Below, piece by piece: positions 44,223-53,018 of a stretch of DNA of 64,000 nucleotides. The translations under genes were made by a program, and so were the position numbers. The notes under the pieces are model-generated. The model was given only the letters and a program-made list of their open reading frames with translations. It did no database searches and was not told where the DNA came from. The stretch's first letter is position 1; the number at the start of each line of letters is the position of its first letter. The stretch is taken from positions 4,067,957 to 4,131,956 of the forward strand of contig NZ_CP022314.1 of NCBI RefSeq assembly GCF_003352915.1, in the 5' to 3' direction. This stretch comes from Arthrobacter sp. PM3. Its GTDB lineage: Bacteria; Actinomycetota; Actinomycetes; Actinomycetales; Micrococcaceae.

Positions 44223-44845
44223 TGCCTCCCGTCTTCGCCCACGGAGCCCTGCGGCTGTACCTGCTGGCCCTGCTCGAATCCGGCCCCAAGCACGGCTACG
44301 AGCTCATCAAGGCCCTCAGCGAGCGGTTCGGCGGCACCTACTCCCCCAGCGCCGGCACCATCTACCCGCGGCTGGGCAAGCTCGAGGAGGAAGGGCTCGT
44401 CGCCACCCACACCGAAGGCCGCCGCACGAACTACAGCATCACGGCGGCAGGCCTCAACGAACTGAACAGCCGGCGGGACGAGCTCGCCGGCGTCGAGAAC
44501 GACATCTCCGCCTCGGTCCGCCGGCTCGCGGACAACCTGCGCCAGGACATCCGCGTTAACATGCGCGGGCTCCGGGCCGATCTCGCGGCAACGGCGGAAG
44601 CCGCACGCTCCTCGGCCCGCGCCGGAGGGACGGCCGGCACGGGGCCTGCCGGCGCGTGGTACTCCCCGGAGGGCGAGAGGCGGCTGAAGGAAGCCGAGAT
44701 GCTTGTCCAGGCCTTCCGCGACGACATGCGGGTAGAGCTGCGCCGCCACGCCGGGAAAAGCCCCGTCACGGCCGTCACACTGGAGACCGTCCGGACCGTG
44801 CTCGACCAGGCCAGGATCTCGATCCGCAATTCGCTCGGCGGCTGA
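44222..44845 (+). CDS. PadR family transcriptional regulator
   Basis: This 207-residue PadR regulator has a winged helix at residues 8-85 (LYLLALLESGPKHGYELIKALSERFGG; SAGTIYPRLGKLEEEGLVATH) and a long C-terminal helical region for dimerisation (~100-200). It is translationally coupled to the DUF4097 gene. It likely represses its own operon through the three upstream CGATATATCG-type sites (inference). Confidence 0.92.
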   Translation: MPPVFAHGALRLYLLALLESGPKHGYELIKALSERFGGTYSPSAGTIYPRLGKLEEEGLVATHTEGRRTNYSITAAGLNELNSRRDELAGVENDISASVRRLADNLRQDIRVNMRGLRADLAATAEAARSSARAGGTAGTGPAGAWYSPEGERRLKEAEMLVQAFRDDMRVELRRHAGKSPVTAVTLETVRTVLDQARISIRNSLGG

Positions 44846-44926
44846 CGCTCCCGGTTCGCGGCGGGTGCCGTGATGTGGGAGACTTGAGGGCAGCTCTTTT
44901 GAGTACCAAGATTAAGGAGGCCAGCT

Positions 44927-45001
44927 ATGAGCAAGCGTGCACGTAAACGTCGTGACCGTAAGCGTGGCGGCGCGAACCACGGTAAGCGCCCCAACACCTA
45001 A
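44927..45001 (+). CDS. Ribosomal protein bL37 (24 residues)
   Basis: This tiny basic gene encodes MSKRARKRRDRKRGGANHG followed by KRPNT, with an AAGGAGG ribosome site 6 bases upstream. The (M)xKRxRKxRDRxxxxANHGKRPN pattern is that of bL37, a 50S protein first seen in mycobacterial ribosome structures. Automated callers usually miss it because of its length. It ends 24 bases before a strong bidirectional terminator. Confidence 0.9.
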   Translation: MSKRARKRRDRKRGGANHGKRPNT

Positions 45002-45025
45002 GCCACGGCTAGGATCAAATGCTTT

Positions 45026-45070
45026 AAAGCCAAAGACCCCGGAACCGCACGGTCCGGGGTCTTTGGCTTT
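45026..45070. terminator. Bidirectional terminator between bL37 and rsrA
   Basis: A perfect 18-base stem (45026-45043 with 45053-45070) and a 9-base loop. The arm ends are AAAGCCAAAG/CTTTGGCTTT, giving a T-rich tract on both strands. It serves the converging bL37 and sigR-rsrA transcripts. Confidence 0.9.
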
Positions 45071-45095
45071 GGCTGAGGATCCCTCGCGGTGCGGC

Positions 45096-45356
45096 TCAGG
45101 CGTCCACGGGCCGGATGGAGTGGATCCGGTCCAGGATGGAGTTCTTCAGGTTTTCCGGGGCCGCTTCGGTGCACGAACGCTTAACCATCACGCGGATGAC
45201 ACATTCGAGGTCGTACTGCTCCAGGCATTCCGGGCAGCTGTCCAGGTGGTCCTTGATTTCCGCGATGTCGCTATGCGTCAGCGCACCGTCCAGATATTCG
45301 TAGATTCGTTGCATCCGGGCGTCGTCGCAATCGCCCAGTCCCTGGCAGTCGCTCAT
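45096..45356 (-). CDS. rsrA: Zinc anti-sigma factor RsrA (mycothiol system)
   Basis: This 86-residue ZAS-family anti-sigma factor has the zinc motif HxxxCxxC as HLDSCPEC and a further redox Cys in VMVKRSC. Disulfide stress releases zinc and frees SigR. The ATG at 45356 overlaps the sigR stop by 4 bases, as is usual for this pair. Confidence 0.95.
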   Translation of the reverse strand: MSDCQGLGDCDDARMQRIYEYLDGALTHSDIAEIKDHLDSCPECLEQYDLECVIRVMVKRSCTEAAPENLKNSILDRIHSIRPVDA

Positions 45357-46105
45357 TTCCTGTTCTCCTGATTGTTGCTCTCGGCCGTGGCGCTTGACTC
45401 GGTGGCGGCCCTGAATCCCCGTTCGGCGGCATAGTCCGCAAGCATGTCCCGCAACATCTTCCGGCCGCGGTGCAACCGGGACATGACGGTCCCGATGGGG
45501 GTGTTCATGATGTCTGAAATTTCCTTGTACGCGAAGCCTTCGACGTCGGCGAAGTACACCGCCAGCCGGAATTCCTCCGGAATGGCCTGGAGTGCACGCT
45601 TGACGTCCGAATCCGGCAGGTGGTCCAGGGCCTCGGCCTCCGCCGAACGCAGTCCCGAGGACGTGTGCGACTCGGCGCGGGCAAGCTGCCAGTCCTCGAT
45701 CGTGTCCGAGTTCGACTGCAACGGCTCGCGCTGCCGCTTCCGGTACAAGTTGATATACGTGTTGGTCAGGATCCGGTACAGCCAAGCCTTCAGGTTCGTC
45801 CCGGGCTTGTACTGGTGGAAAGCGGAAAAGGCCTTCGTGTACGCCTCCTGAACCAGGTCCTCGGCGTCCGAGGGATTCCGGGCCATCCGCATGGCCGCGG
45901 AATACAGCTGATCCACGTACTGCATGGCATCGCGTTCAAAGCGCACGCGGCGCTCTTCCGCCGACTCCTTGGAGACGTCCAGCGGCTTGCCGTCCACCTC
46001 GGTTTCCAAGGCGGCAGCACTGCCGGCGTCAGGGGCTTCAGTGGAAGGGGCGTCGTTTCCGGCAACCTCGTGCATGGCCGCAACGGCCGGGTCCATGGTG
46101 CTCAT
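45353..46105 (-). CDS. sigR: ECF sigma factor SigR/SigH (thiol-oxidative stress)
   Basis: This ECF sigma factor of group 12 type has region 2 ([38 protein letters not shown]) and region 4 ([38 protein letters not shown] and [12 protein letters not shown]). ATG 46105 gives 250 residues with ~50 acidic, Ala-rich residues ahead of region 2. Internal ATGs and an upstream in-frame TTG at 46228 make the true start uncertain. The extension recalls the unstable σR' isoform of Streptomyces. A consensus SigR promoter lies upstream, so autoregulation is likely. Confidence 0.93.
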   Translation of the reverse strand: MSTMDPAVAAMHEVAGNDAPSTEAPDAGSAAALETEVDGKPLDVSKESAEERRVRFERDAMQYVDQLYSAAMRMARNPSDAEDLVQEAYTKAFSAFHQYKPGTNLKAWLYRILTNTYINLYRKRQREPLQSNSDTIEDWQLARAESHTSSGLRSAEAEALDHLPDSDVKRALQAIPEEFRLAVYFADVEGFAYKEISDIMNTPIGTVMSRLHRGRKMLRDMLADYAAERGFRAATESSATAESNNQENRK

Positions 46106-46268
46106 TGCCTTCAAGTCTACTGTCACCTTCCGCCGGGCGCCCCGGACTCCCGCGGGCGCCACGGTCCACGTCTGCCCGAAACCGGCTTCCGGTTCCGTCC
46201 TCTCCAACACCTGAGTCAAACCGTCCAACTCCTGATCCTTCTTCAGCCGTACCGAACCTGCCTTTCAC

Positions 46269-46294
46269 AACGACGTCAGGCAGGCAAATATTCC
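46269..46294 (-). promoter_or_regulatory. SigR-type promoter upstream of sigR
   Basis: On the minus strand GGAAT (46294-46290) and GTT (46271-46269) are separated by exactly 18 bases, the known SigR/SigH -35/-10 consensus. It reads towards sigR. Transcription would begin near 46262, leaving ~155 bases before the 46105 ATG, enough to include the upstream TTG start. Confidence 0.8.
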
Positions 46295-46363
46295 GCAAAA
46301 GTGCAAGACTAGAACCGGTTCCCCCGCAGTGAATCCGCGGTTCGTCCAACCAGGAGGAAATTC

Positions 46364-46909
46364 ATGTCGTTTGTCCGCTTTCTCGCCCGGCCCATGCTCG
46401 CCTCCAGTTTCGTCCTCGCCGGCATGGACAAGCTAAAGAACGCGGATGACACTGCGGCACAGTTGTCCCCCCTGCTCCGGCGCGCTGCCGACGCGCTCCC
46501 GTTCCAGACCAATGAGAAGGTCCTGGCCCGCGTGATCGGAGGCACGCAGGTGGGTGCCGGCGTCTGCTTCGCACTCGGCAAGTCCGCCCGGCTGGCCGCC
46601 ACCGTCCTCGCGGTCATTTCGGCCCTGAACGGCTACGTCGAATGGCGCAGCGCGGACATCTCCTCGAAGGAAGCCCGCGACGCCCGCCGCAAGCAGCTCC
46701 TGAAGAACGTCTCCCTGACCGGCGGCGTGCTGCTGGCCGCCGTTGACACCGCCGGCAAGCCCAGCCTGGCCTGGCGCGCCGGCCACCTCGCCGCCGACGC
46801 GAAGAAGAACGCCGCCCACTTCGCCGCCGATGCCCGCAAGACCAGCAACAAGCAGCTGAAGAAGGCCGACAAAGTAGTCCGCAAGGCCGCCAAGACTGCC
46901 GGGGCCTAA
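46364..46909 (+). CDS. DoxX family membrane protein
   Basis: This 181-residue DoxX-type protein has an early [21 protein letters not shown] motif and hydrophobic helices near residues 8-24, 68-95 and 110-130. It ends in a long Lys/Ala-rich cytoplasmic tail ([24 protein letters not shown]). DoxX proteins in actinobacteria have been linked to thiol/redox membrane complexes; proximity to sigR-rsrA agrees but does not prove it. It is followed by aroA after 7 bases. Confidence 0.87.
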   Translation: MSFVRFLARPMLASSFVLAGMDKLKNADDTAAQLSPLLRRAADALPFQTNEKVLARVIGGTQVGAGVCFALGKSARLAATVLAVISALNGYVEWRSADISSKEARDARRKQLLKNVSLTGGVLLAAVDTAGKPSLAWRAGHLAADAKKNAAHFAADARKTSNKQLKKADKVVRKAAKTAGA

Positions 46910-46916
46910 GACGGTA

Positions 46917-48317
46917 ATGACTGGCGCCACCTCCTCCGCAACCACCCCCTCCCGTCCGGACAGCACCCCGACGTCGGACGGCGGTCCGCACTGGGCCGCG
47001 CCGTTCGCCGCACGGCCGGTTGACGCCACCGTCACTGTCCCGGGGTCGAAGTCCCTGACCAACCGGTACCTCGTGCTCGCCGCCCTGGCGGACGGCCCCT
47101 CCCGGCTGCGGGCTCCCCTGCACTCGCGGGACTCCGCGTTGATGATTGCGGCCCTGCGCCAGCTCGGCGCGACCATTACCGAGGTTCCCGGCGACGGTGC
47201 CTTCGGCCCCGACCTGGAAATCGTCCCGCTCAGCATCGACGCCGCGGCGGACACGGACATTGACTGCGGCCTGGCCGGCACGGTCATGCGCTTCGTGCCG
47301 CCGGTGGCCGCGCTGCGCCGCGGCGAGTCCCGCTTCGACGGCGACCCGCATGCCCGCAAGCGCCCGATGGGCACCATCATCGAGGCCCTGGCCGGCCTGG
47401 GCGTGGCGGTCAGCGCGCCCGACGGCGGCCCGGCGTCGTCATTGCCGTTCACCGTCCGCGGCACCGGAGCTGTGCGCGGCGGCCACCTCGTCATCGACGC
47501 CAGCGCGTCATCCCAGTTCGTCTCCGCACTGCTGCTGGCCGGCGCCCGGTTCACCGAGGGCCTCCACCTGGAACATGTCGGCGCCCCCGTGCCGAGCCTC
47601 GACCACATCAACATGACCGTGGCCGTGCTGCGCGGGGTGGGCGTGAGGGTGGACGATTCGGTGCCGAACCACTGGGTCGTCTCCCCCGGCCCGATCCGCG
47701 CCTTCGACGTCCGGATCGAGCAGGACCTCTCCAACGCCGGGCCGTTCCTCGCAGCGGCCCTCGCCACCGGCGGCACCGTGCGGGTCCCGAACTGGCCCGC
47801 CCGGACCACACAGGTCGGTGACCTCTGGCGGGGCATCCTGGCCGCCATGGGCGCCACCGTGACCCTCGACGGCGGCACCCTGACCGTCAGCGGCGGCCGG
47901 GAGATCCAGGGCGGCGACTTCGACGAGACCAGCGAACTGGCCCCCACCGTGGCCGCGCTCTGTGCGCTGGCCAGCGGTCCGTCGCGGCTAAGCGGTATCG
48001 CCCACCTCCGCGGACACGAAACGGACCGGCTCGCTGCCCTCGTAGCCGAAATCAACCGGCTCGGCGGCGACGCCGAAGAGACCGCCGACGGACTCGTCAT
48101 CCGCCCGGCCAAGCTGCACGGCGGCGTCGTGCACAGCTACGCCGACCACCGCATGGCCACGGCCGGCGCCATCCTCGGCCTGGCCGTACCCGGCGTCGAG
48201 GTCGAAGACATCGCGACCACGGCCAAGACCATGCCGGACTTCCCGCAGCTCTGGGAAGCCATGCTGACGCAGGGAACCGCCGCAGACGAGGACTCCGCCG
48301 GTGGCGCGCAGCACTGA
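46917..48317 (+). CDS. aroA: 3-phosphoshikimate 1-carboxyvinyltransferase (EPSP synthase)
   Basis: This shikimate-pathway enzyme has 466 residues. Substrate-binding motifs are [17 protein letters not shown] at the N-terminus, [13 protein letters not shown] (PEP/glyphosate region), [15 protein letters not shown] and [14 protein letters not shown], with [13 protein letters not shown] at the C-terminus. The Pro that follows MR in the E. coli-type motif is Phe here. The first ~25 residues are a disordered extension. It overlaps rsgA by 17 bases. Confidence 0.96.
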   Translation: MTGATSSATTPSRPDSTPTSDGGPHWAAPFAARPVDATVTVPGSKSLTNRYLVLAALADGPSRLRAPLHSRDSALMIAALRQLGATITEVPGDGAFGPDLEIVPLSIDAAADTDIDCGLAGTVMRFVPPVAALRRGESRFDGDPHARKRPMGTIIEALAGLGVAVSAPDGGPASSLPFTVRGTGAVRGGHLVIDASASSQFVSALLLAGARFTEGLHLEHVGAPVPSLDHINMTVAVLRGVGVRVDDSVPNHWVVSPGPIRAFDVRIEQDLSNAGPFLAAALATGGTVRVPNWPARTTQVGDLWRGILAAMGATVTLDGGTLTVSGGREIQGGDFDETSELAPTVAALCALASGPSRLSGIAHLRGHETDRLAALVAEINRLGGDAEETADGLVIRPAKLHGGVVHSYADHRMATAGAILGLAVPGVEVEDIATTAKTMPDFPQLWEAMLTQGTAADEDSAGGAQH

Positions 48318-49416
48318 TTCCTGGGATGAATCCGACGTCCGGATCCGTCCGAACAAGAAGGGCTCCCGGCCCCGCACCAAGGACCGGCCCAGCCACGACG
48401 ACGCCGTCACCGGGCGCATCATCACCGTTGACCGCGGACGCTACACCGCCGTCGTCGACGAGGGCACGGCCGGCGAACGCAAGATCATCGCGGCGCGGGC
48501 CCGGGAGCTGAGGCGCAGTCCGGTAGTGGCGGGAGACTTTGTCTCCCTCGTCGGGGACGTCAGCGGCGAACCCGACACGCTCGCCCGGCTCGTCAAAATC
48601 CAGGACCGGCGCACACTGCTGCGCCGCAGCGCCGATGACACCGACCCGGTGGAGCGCGCCGTCGTGGCCAACGCCGACCAGCTCGTGGTGGTGGTCGCCG
48701 CGGCCAATCCGGAGCCCCGGACAGGTTTCATCGACCGCGCGCTGGTGGCCGCCTACGACGCCGGCATTGAACCGCTGCTCCTGGTCACCAAGGCCGACGT
48801 CAAGGATCCCGCCGAGCTGCTGTCCAACTACACCCACCTTGAGCTTCCCGTCATCATCTCCAAGACCGCGGACTCCGCCGCATCGGGCATCGATGCCCGC
48901 TCCGACGACGGGCTTTCCGCCCGGCTCGACAGGGACGCCGTCTCCCAGCTGCGCGGCTATCTCGACGGCAAGGTCACCGTCATGCTGGGCCATTCGGGCG
49001 TCGGCAAATCGACCATGGTCAACGCCCTGACCGGAGCCGAACGCGCCACCGGCGGTGTGAACGCCGTGACGGGCCGCGGCCGGCACACCTCGTCCTCGGC
49101 CCTGGCACTGAAGGTCAACGACGCACCGGCCGGCAGCTGGATCATCGATACCCCCGGCATCCGGTCCTTCGGACTTGCCCACGTGGATCCGGACCGGATC
49201 CTGCACTCCTTCCCGGACCTGGAACCGGGGACCGACGATTGCGAACGCGGCTGCAAGCACGACGCCACCGCCGTCAACTGCGGCGTCGACGCCTGGGTCG
49301 CGGCCGGGCACGCCGGCCCCTCGGGCCCGGCACGGCTGGCGTCCCTGCGCCGGCTGCTCGGCACGGACCCACGGATGGAAGCGCAGGAAACCAAGGAACT
49401 GGGCACGGTTTCGTAA
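48301..49416 (+). CDS. rsgA: Ribosome small subunit-dependent GTPase A
   Basis: This is a circularly permuted GTPase of 371 residues acting in 30S maturation. Motif order is G4 LVTKADVKD, then G1 [14 protein letters not shown], then G3 DTPGIRSFG, as expected for RsgA. An N-terminal OB fold ([18 protein letters not shown]) and a C-terminal zinc-binding region ([16 protein letters not shown]) complete the family layout. GTG 48301 lies inside the end of aroA, so the two are translationally linked. Confidence 0.95.
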   Translation: MARSTDSWDESDVRIRPNKKGSRPRTKDRPSHDDAVTGRIITVDRGRYTAVVDEGTAGERKIIAARARELRRSPVVAGDFVSLVGDVSGEPDTLARLVKIQDRRTLLRRSADDTDPVERAVVANADQLVVVVAAANPEPRTGFIDRALVAAYDAGIEPLLLVTKADVKDPAELLSNYTHLELPVIISKTADSAASGIDARSDDGLSARLDRDAVSQLRGYLDGKVTVMLGHSGVGKSTMVNALTGAERATGGVNAVTGRGRHTSSSALALKVNDAPAGSWIIDTPGIRSFGLAHVDPDRILHSFPDLEPGTDDCERGCKHDATAVNCGVDAWVAAGHAGPSGPARLASLRRLLGTDPRMEAQETKELGTVS

Positions 49417-49503
49417 GCCTCCCCCGGCGCGCGGCTCCCGCCGACGGCGGCGCCGTGCCGCGGCCTCCCCGCAGGCCGCCCGCTTAGACGGTAGTTTGGA
49501 ACC

Positions 49504-50316
49504 ATGAGCCAAAATGCTTCGAGCTACAACGATGACCTGCGCCTTGCCCATGTCCTGGCCGATTCCGTCGATTCCCAGACCATGAGCCGGTTCAAGGCGC
49601 TGGACCTCCGGATCGAAACGAAGCCCGACCTCACCCCCGTCACCGACGCCGACAAGTCCGCCGAGGAAGCCATCCGCGGCCAGCTCTCCCGGTCCCGCCC
49701 CCGCGATGCCGTCCTGGGCGAGGAATTCGGCAGCTCGGGGCACGGCTCCCGGCGCTGGATCATCGACCCCATCGACGGCACCAAGAACTTCGTCCGCGGC
49801 GTCCCGGTCTGGGCCACCCTGATCGCCCTCGTCGACGAGGGCGAGCCGGTGGTCGGCGTCGTCAGTGCACCGGCCCTTGGCAAGCGCTGGTGGGCGGCCA
49901 AAGGCGCCGGGGCCTACACGGGCCGCTCACTGGCGGCCGCCACCCGGCTCAGGGTCTCCAACGTTTCCCGGCTCGAGGACGCCTCACTGTCCTACTCCAG
50001 TCTCGGCGGCTGGAAGGAACGGGGGAACCTGGACGAGTTCCTGGGCCTGACCGAGGAAGTGTGGCGCACCCGCGCCTACGGCGACTTCTGGTCCTACTGC
50101 CTCGTGGCCGAGGGCGCAGTGGACATCGCCTGCGAACCGGAACTGAACCTCTACGACATGGCGGCCCTCGTGCCGATCGTCACGGAGGCCGGCGGCCGCT
50201 TCACCTCGCTGGAGGGCGAGGACGGCCCCTTCGGCGGCAACGCGCTGGCCACGAACTCGATCCTGCACTCCGAAGTCCTCAAGCGGCTCAACCCCGGACT
50301 CGACGACCTCCTGTAG
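49504..50316 (+). CDS. hisN: Histidinol-phosphatase (inositol monophosphatase family)
   Basis: This 270-residue metal-dependent phosphatase of the IMPase fold has GEEFGS (metal Glu), [15 protein letters not shown] (metal Asp pair) and [19 protein letters not shown] (third Asp). It is the HisN type common in actinobacteria, completing histidine synthesis; IMPase activity on other substrates cannot be excluded. The upstream aroA-rsgA-hisN order is typical of Micrococcaceae. Confidence 0.88.
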   Translation: MSQNASSYNDDLRLAHVLADSVDSQTMSRFKALDLRIETKPDLTPVTDADKSAEEAIRGQLSRSRPRDAVLGEEFGSSGHGSRRWIIDPIDGTKNFVRGVPVWATLIALVDEGEPVVGVVSAPALGKRWWAAKGAGAYTGRSLAAATRLRVSNVSRLEDASLSYSSLGGWKERGNLDEFLGLTEEVWRTRAYGDFWSYCLVAEGAVDIACEPELNLYDMAALVPIVTEAGGRFTSLEGEDGPFGGNALATNSILHSEVLKRLNPGLDDLL

Positions 50317-50386
50317 GCGTAACAAAGCGCTTCACAATCCGGGACCGCCTTTTCCCCGGCCACGCGGATGTCCTACGCTCGATGCA

Positions 50387-50500
50387 GGTCACGAGTGCCA
50401 GCGTAAAACCCCGGTTTGCTGGCCGGCAACCCTCCATTCGCGGTGGGGTGCCCCGGGTGACGACCTGGCCGGTCCGGAGCGGACCCGGCAAGCGCGGATT
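50387..50500 (+). ncRNA. SAM-IV riboswitch
   Basis: The leader has the SAM-IV pattern. P1 is GGTC...GACC (50387-50390 with about 50462-50465), followed by CACGAGTGCCAGCG, GCTGGCCGGCAACCCTCC, GCGGTGGGGTGCCCCGGGTGAC, a separate GGTCCGGAGCGGACC hairpin, and the closing CGGCAAGCGCGG that forms the outer pseudoknot. This closely follows mycobacterial examples of the class. It ends ~35 bases before the aminotransferase ATG. No terminator stem is obvious, so control is probably at translation (inference). Confidence 0.92.
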
Positions 50501-50534
50501 CCCACGAGGTGGGGTCCTGTCCGAGTGAGGTCCC

Positions 50535-51956
50535 ATGACAACTGCCACTTTCCCTGCCGCCGCCGAATTCCACGCAGCCTCTGGAGCCGGGCAGGACGAT
50601 GCCCGCTTTGCCGCGGCCGCCCGCCCGCTGGCCGCCGTCACCGGGGCGGAAATCCAGGCCCCGCTGATCACCGGCGGCCACGCCCGGTACGCCAACCTGG
50701 ACTACGGCGCGTCCGCCCCGGCCCTGTCCCTGGTCTCGGCCTACCTGAACGAAATCCTGCCGTACTACGCCAGCGTCCACCGCGGCGCCGGCTACGCGTC
50801 CCAGATCAGCACCTCCGTCTACGAGAACTCGCGGGACATCGTCCGGGACTTCGTCGGCGGCCGGCCGGACGACTCCGTGATCTTCACCCGCAACACCACC
50901 GACTCGCTGAACCTGCTCGCCGGCTGTCTGCCCCTGAAGGACGGCCGTCCCGCGGGCGAGGTCCTCTACCTCGACATCGAACACCATGCCAACCTCCTGC
51001 CCTGGCAGAACGTTCCGCACCGCAGCGTCGTTGCCGCGGCCACCCTCGAAGCCACCGTGGACCGGCTCCGTGAGGAGCTCGCCCGCGGCGGCGTGAGCCT
51101 GCTGGCCGTCACCGGCGCGTCCAATGTCACCGGCGAAATCCTCCCCGTCCGGGCCCTGGCCTCGCTGGCTCACGAGTACGGCGCCAGGATCGTAGTGGAC
51201 GCCGCGCAGCTGGCCCCGCACCGGCGGATCAATATCGCCGCGGACGACATCGACTACCTCGCCTTCTCAGGGCACAAGCTCTACGCCCCCTTCGGCGCCG
51301 GCGTTCTCGTGGGACGGACGGACTGGCTCGACGCCGGCACACCGCACCTGGCCGGCGGCGGCGCCGTCCGCGACGCCCGGCTCGATTCCGTCAGCTGGAC
51401 CACCGGTCCCGCACGGCATGAAGGCGGCTCCCCGAATGTCCTGGGGGCGGCGGCGCTGGCCCGCGCCACCCAGGTGCTTGCCGAGCTGGACCCGGCGCAG
51501 TGGTACGAGCACGAGGAAGCCATCCGCTCCTACCTTGTCGAGGGCCTCGAACGCATCGAGGGCGTGACCGTGCACCGGATCTTTGCCGGGTCGGACAACG
51601 GCAGCATCGGCGTCGTGAACTTTTCCGTGGCAGGCTACGACGCCGGCCTGGTGGCCGCCTACCTCTCCGCCGAGCATGGCATCGGCCTGCGCGATGGCCG
51701 CTTCTGCGCCCACCCGCTGCTGAAGCGGCTCGGCCTGCCCGCCGGTTCACTGCGTGCCAGCTTCGGCCTGGGTTCCCGGCTGGAGGACGCCGAGCGCCTG
51801 CTGGCCGGCCTCCGCCAGCTGCGGCAGGCGGGACTCGGCTGGGACTACGTGGTGGATGCCGGCCGCTGGGTGCCGGCCAACGACACCCGCAACTACCCGC
51901 ACTGGGCGCCCAACACCCCGGGCACTGCCGGTGCCGCGCCCTGCACCCTCGACTGA
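50535..51956 (+). CDS. Class V aminotransferase / cysteine desulfurase-like, SAM-IV controlled
   Basis: This 473-residue PLP enzyme of fold type I, class V, has the PLP lysine in LAFSGHKLYAPFGAGVLVG and YLDIEHHANLLPWQN (His of the family). TGASNVTGEILPVRALASLAHEYGA and GSPNVLGAAALARA are SufS/CsdA-like. It has about 60 residues more than SufS, with an N-terminal lead and a long C-terminal tail after the helix DAERLLAGLRQL. A SAM-IV riboswitch precedes it, so it is likely in methionine/cysteine sulfur metabolism rather than Fe-S assembly. The substrate is not determined. Confidence 0.86.
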   Translation: MTTATFPAAAEFHAASGAGQDDARFAAAARPLAAVTGAEIQAPLITGGHARYANLDYGASAPALSLVSAYLNEILPYYASVHRGAGYASQISTSVYENSRDIVRDFVGGRPDDSVIFTRNTTDSLNLLAGCLPLKDGRPAGEVLYLDIEHHANLLPWQNVPHRSVVAAATLEATVDRLREELARGGVSLLAVTGASNVTGEILPVRALASLAHEYGARIVVDAAQLAPHRRINIAADDIDYLAFSGHKLYAPFGAGVLVGRTDWLDAGTPHLAGGGAVRDARLDSVSWTTGPARHEGGSPNVLGAAALARATQVLAELDPAQWYEHEEAIRSYLVEGLERIEGVTVHRIFAGSDNGSIGVVNFSVAGYDAGLVAAYLSAEHGIGLRDGRFCAHPLLKRLGLPAGSLRASFGLGSRLEDAERLLAGLRQLRQAGLGWDYVVDAGRWVPANDTRNYPHWAPNTPGTAGAAPCTLD

Positions 51957-52036
51957 GCGGCCGCAGGCCGGGACCGCGTGCGGTAAATTCGGAAGGTACC
52001 TGCAACCGGCAGGAATTTCCCGAAGGAGACTGAAAC

Positions 52037-52795
52037 GTGGCACGCGGCGGGCCCAAACTCCAGCACGAGCGGCGCCGGGAGCTCGGGCAAAGCTTCCAGG
52101 ACGGCGGGGAGCACTACGAACGCGTCCGGCCCGGCTACCCGGAGGAATCCGCCGCATGGCTAATCCCGGCCGGGGCGAAAGACGCCGCAGATGTTGGCGC
52201 CGGCACGGGCAAGTTCACCGCCCTCCTGGCCGCCCGGGGCCTCCACACGGTGGCCGTTGACCCCTCCGCCGACATGCTCGGACAGCTCGGCCGGACCCTG
52301 CCGGAGGTCACCGCTGTCGTCGGCACCGCCGAGGACACCGGCCTGGCGCCGGAATCGTTCGACCTCGTCACGGTGGCCCAGGCCTGGCACTGGTGCGATC
52401 CCCGCCGGGCCAGCACCGAGATCGCCCGGATCCTGCGCCCGAACGGCGTCCTGGGCCTGATCTGGAACCAGCTGGACACCTCCGTCCCCTGGGTGCATCG
52501 GCTCTCGCGCATCATGCACGCCGGTGACGTGCACAAGCCGCACTTCCGGCCGCCCGTGGGCCCTGAGTTCACCGGACTGGAGAGCCACCTGACCCGGTGG
52601 GAGGATTCCGTGACCCCGGAGGACATCAAAGAGCTGGCGAAGTCCCGCAGCTACTACCTTGCGGCCTCCGAAACCACCCGGGCCAAGGTGACGGCCAACC
52701 TCGACTGGTACCTGAACGAACACCTGGGCCATGCCCCGGGCGACCTCCTCAGCCTGCCCTACCTGACCCAGACCTGGCGCGCCGTCCGGACCTGA
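52037..52795 (+). CDS. Class I SAM-dependent methyltransferase
   Basis: This 252-residue Rossmann methyltransferase has SAM motif I in AADVGAGTGKFTALLAARG, then VAVDPSADMLGQL and ESFDLVTVAQAWHWCDPRRA. The AWHW segment is usual for the UbiE/YcgJ-like subgroup. GTG 52037 follows GAAGGAG. It lies 80 bases behind the SAM-IV-controlled gene, so it may share that transcript; the methyl acceptor is unknown. Confidence 0.88.
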   Translation: MARGGPKLQHERRRELGQSFQDGGEHYERVRPGYPEESAAWLIPAGAKDAADVGAGTGKFTALLAARGLHTVAVDPSADMLGQLGRTLPEVTAVVGTAEDTGLAPESFDLVTVAQAWHWCDPRRASTEIARILRPNGVLGLIWNQLDTSVPWVHRLSRIMHAGDVHKPHFRPPVGPEFTGLESHLTRWEDSVTPEDIKELAKSRSYYLAASETTRAKVTANLDWYLNEHLGHAPGDLLSLPYLTQTWRAVRT

Positions 52796-52910
52796 ACCCG
52801 CGCTGCGCCGCTCCCGCCGGTGCGACCGGTGAGAGCTTCCATATAAACCGCCTGTGACGTGCCCGCTACGTCCCGGATTGCACCGAAACACGCTGGCGCT
52901 TATTGTTTCG

Positions 52911-52939
52911 GTATGCCTAATAATTAGTTGTAGGCATAC
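52911..52939. promoter_or_regulatory. Candidate MntR operator before mntH
   Basis: A perfect 9-base inverted repeat GTATGCCTA (52911-52919) / TAGGCATAC (52931-52939) is separated by 11 AT-rich bases, with partial extension TGTTT/AAACA outside. The TAGGCAT half-site is like DtxR/MntR family boxes. The DtxR-family gene mntR lies just past mntH. It lies 80-108 bases before the mntH start. Confidence 0.6.
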
Positions 52940-53018
52940 AAAACATTGACCCCGGCCGTTTTCCGCGCCGGAGCCGACCGCCGCGTCAACGCCGACGCGC
53001 CAATCACGGGAGCTGGCA

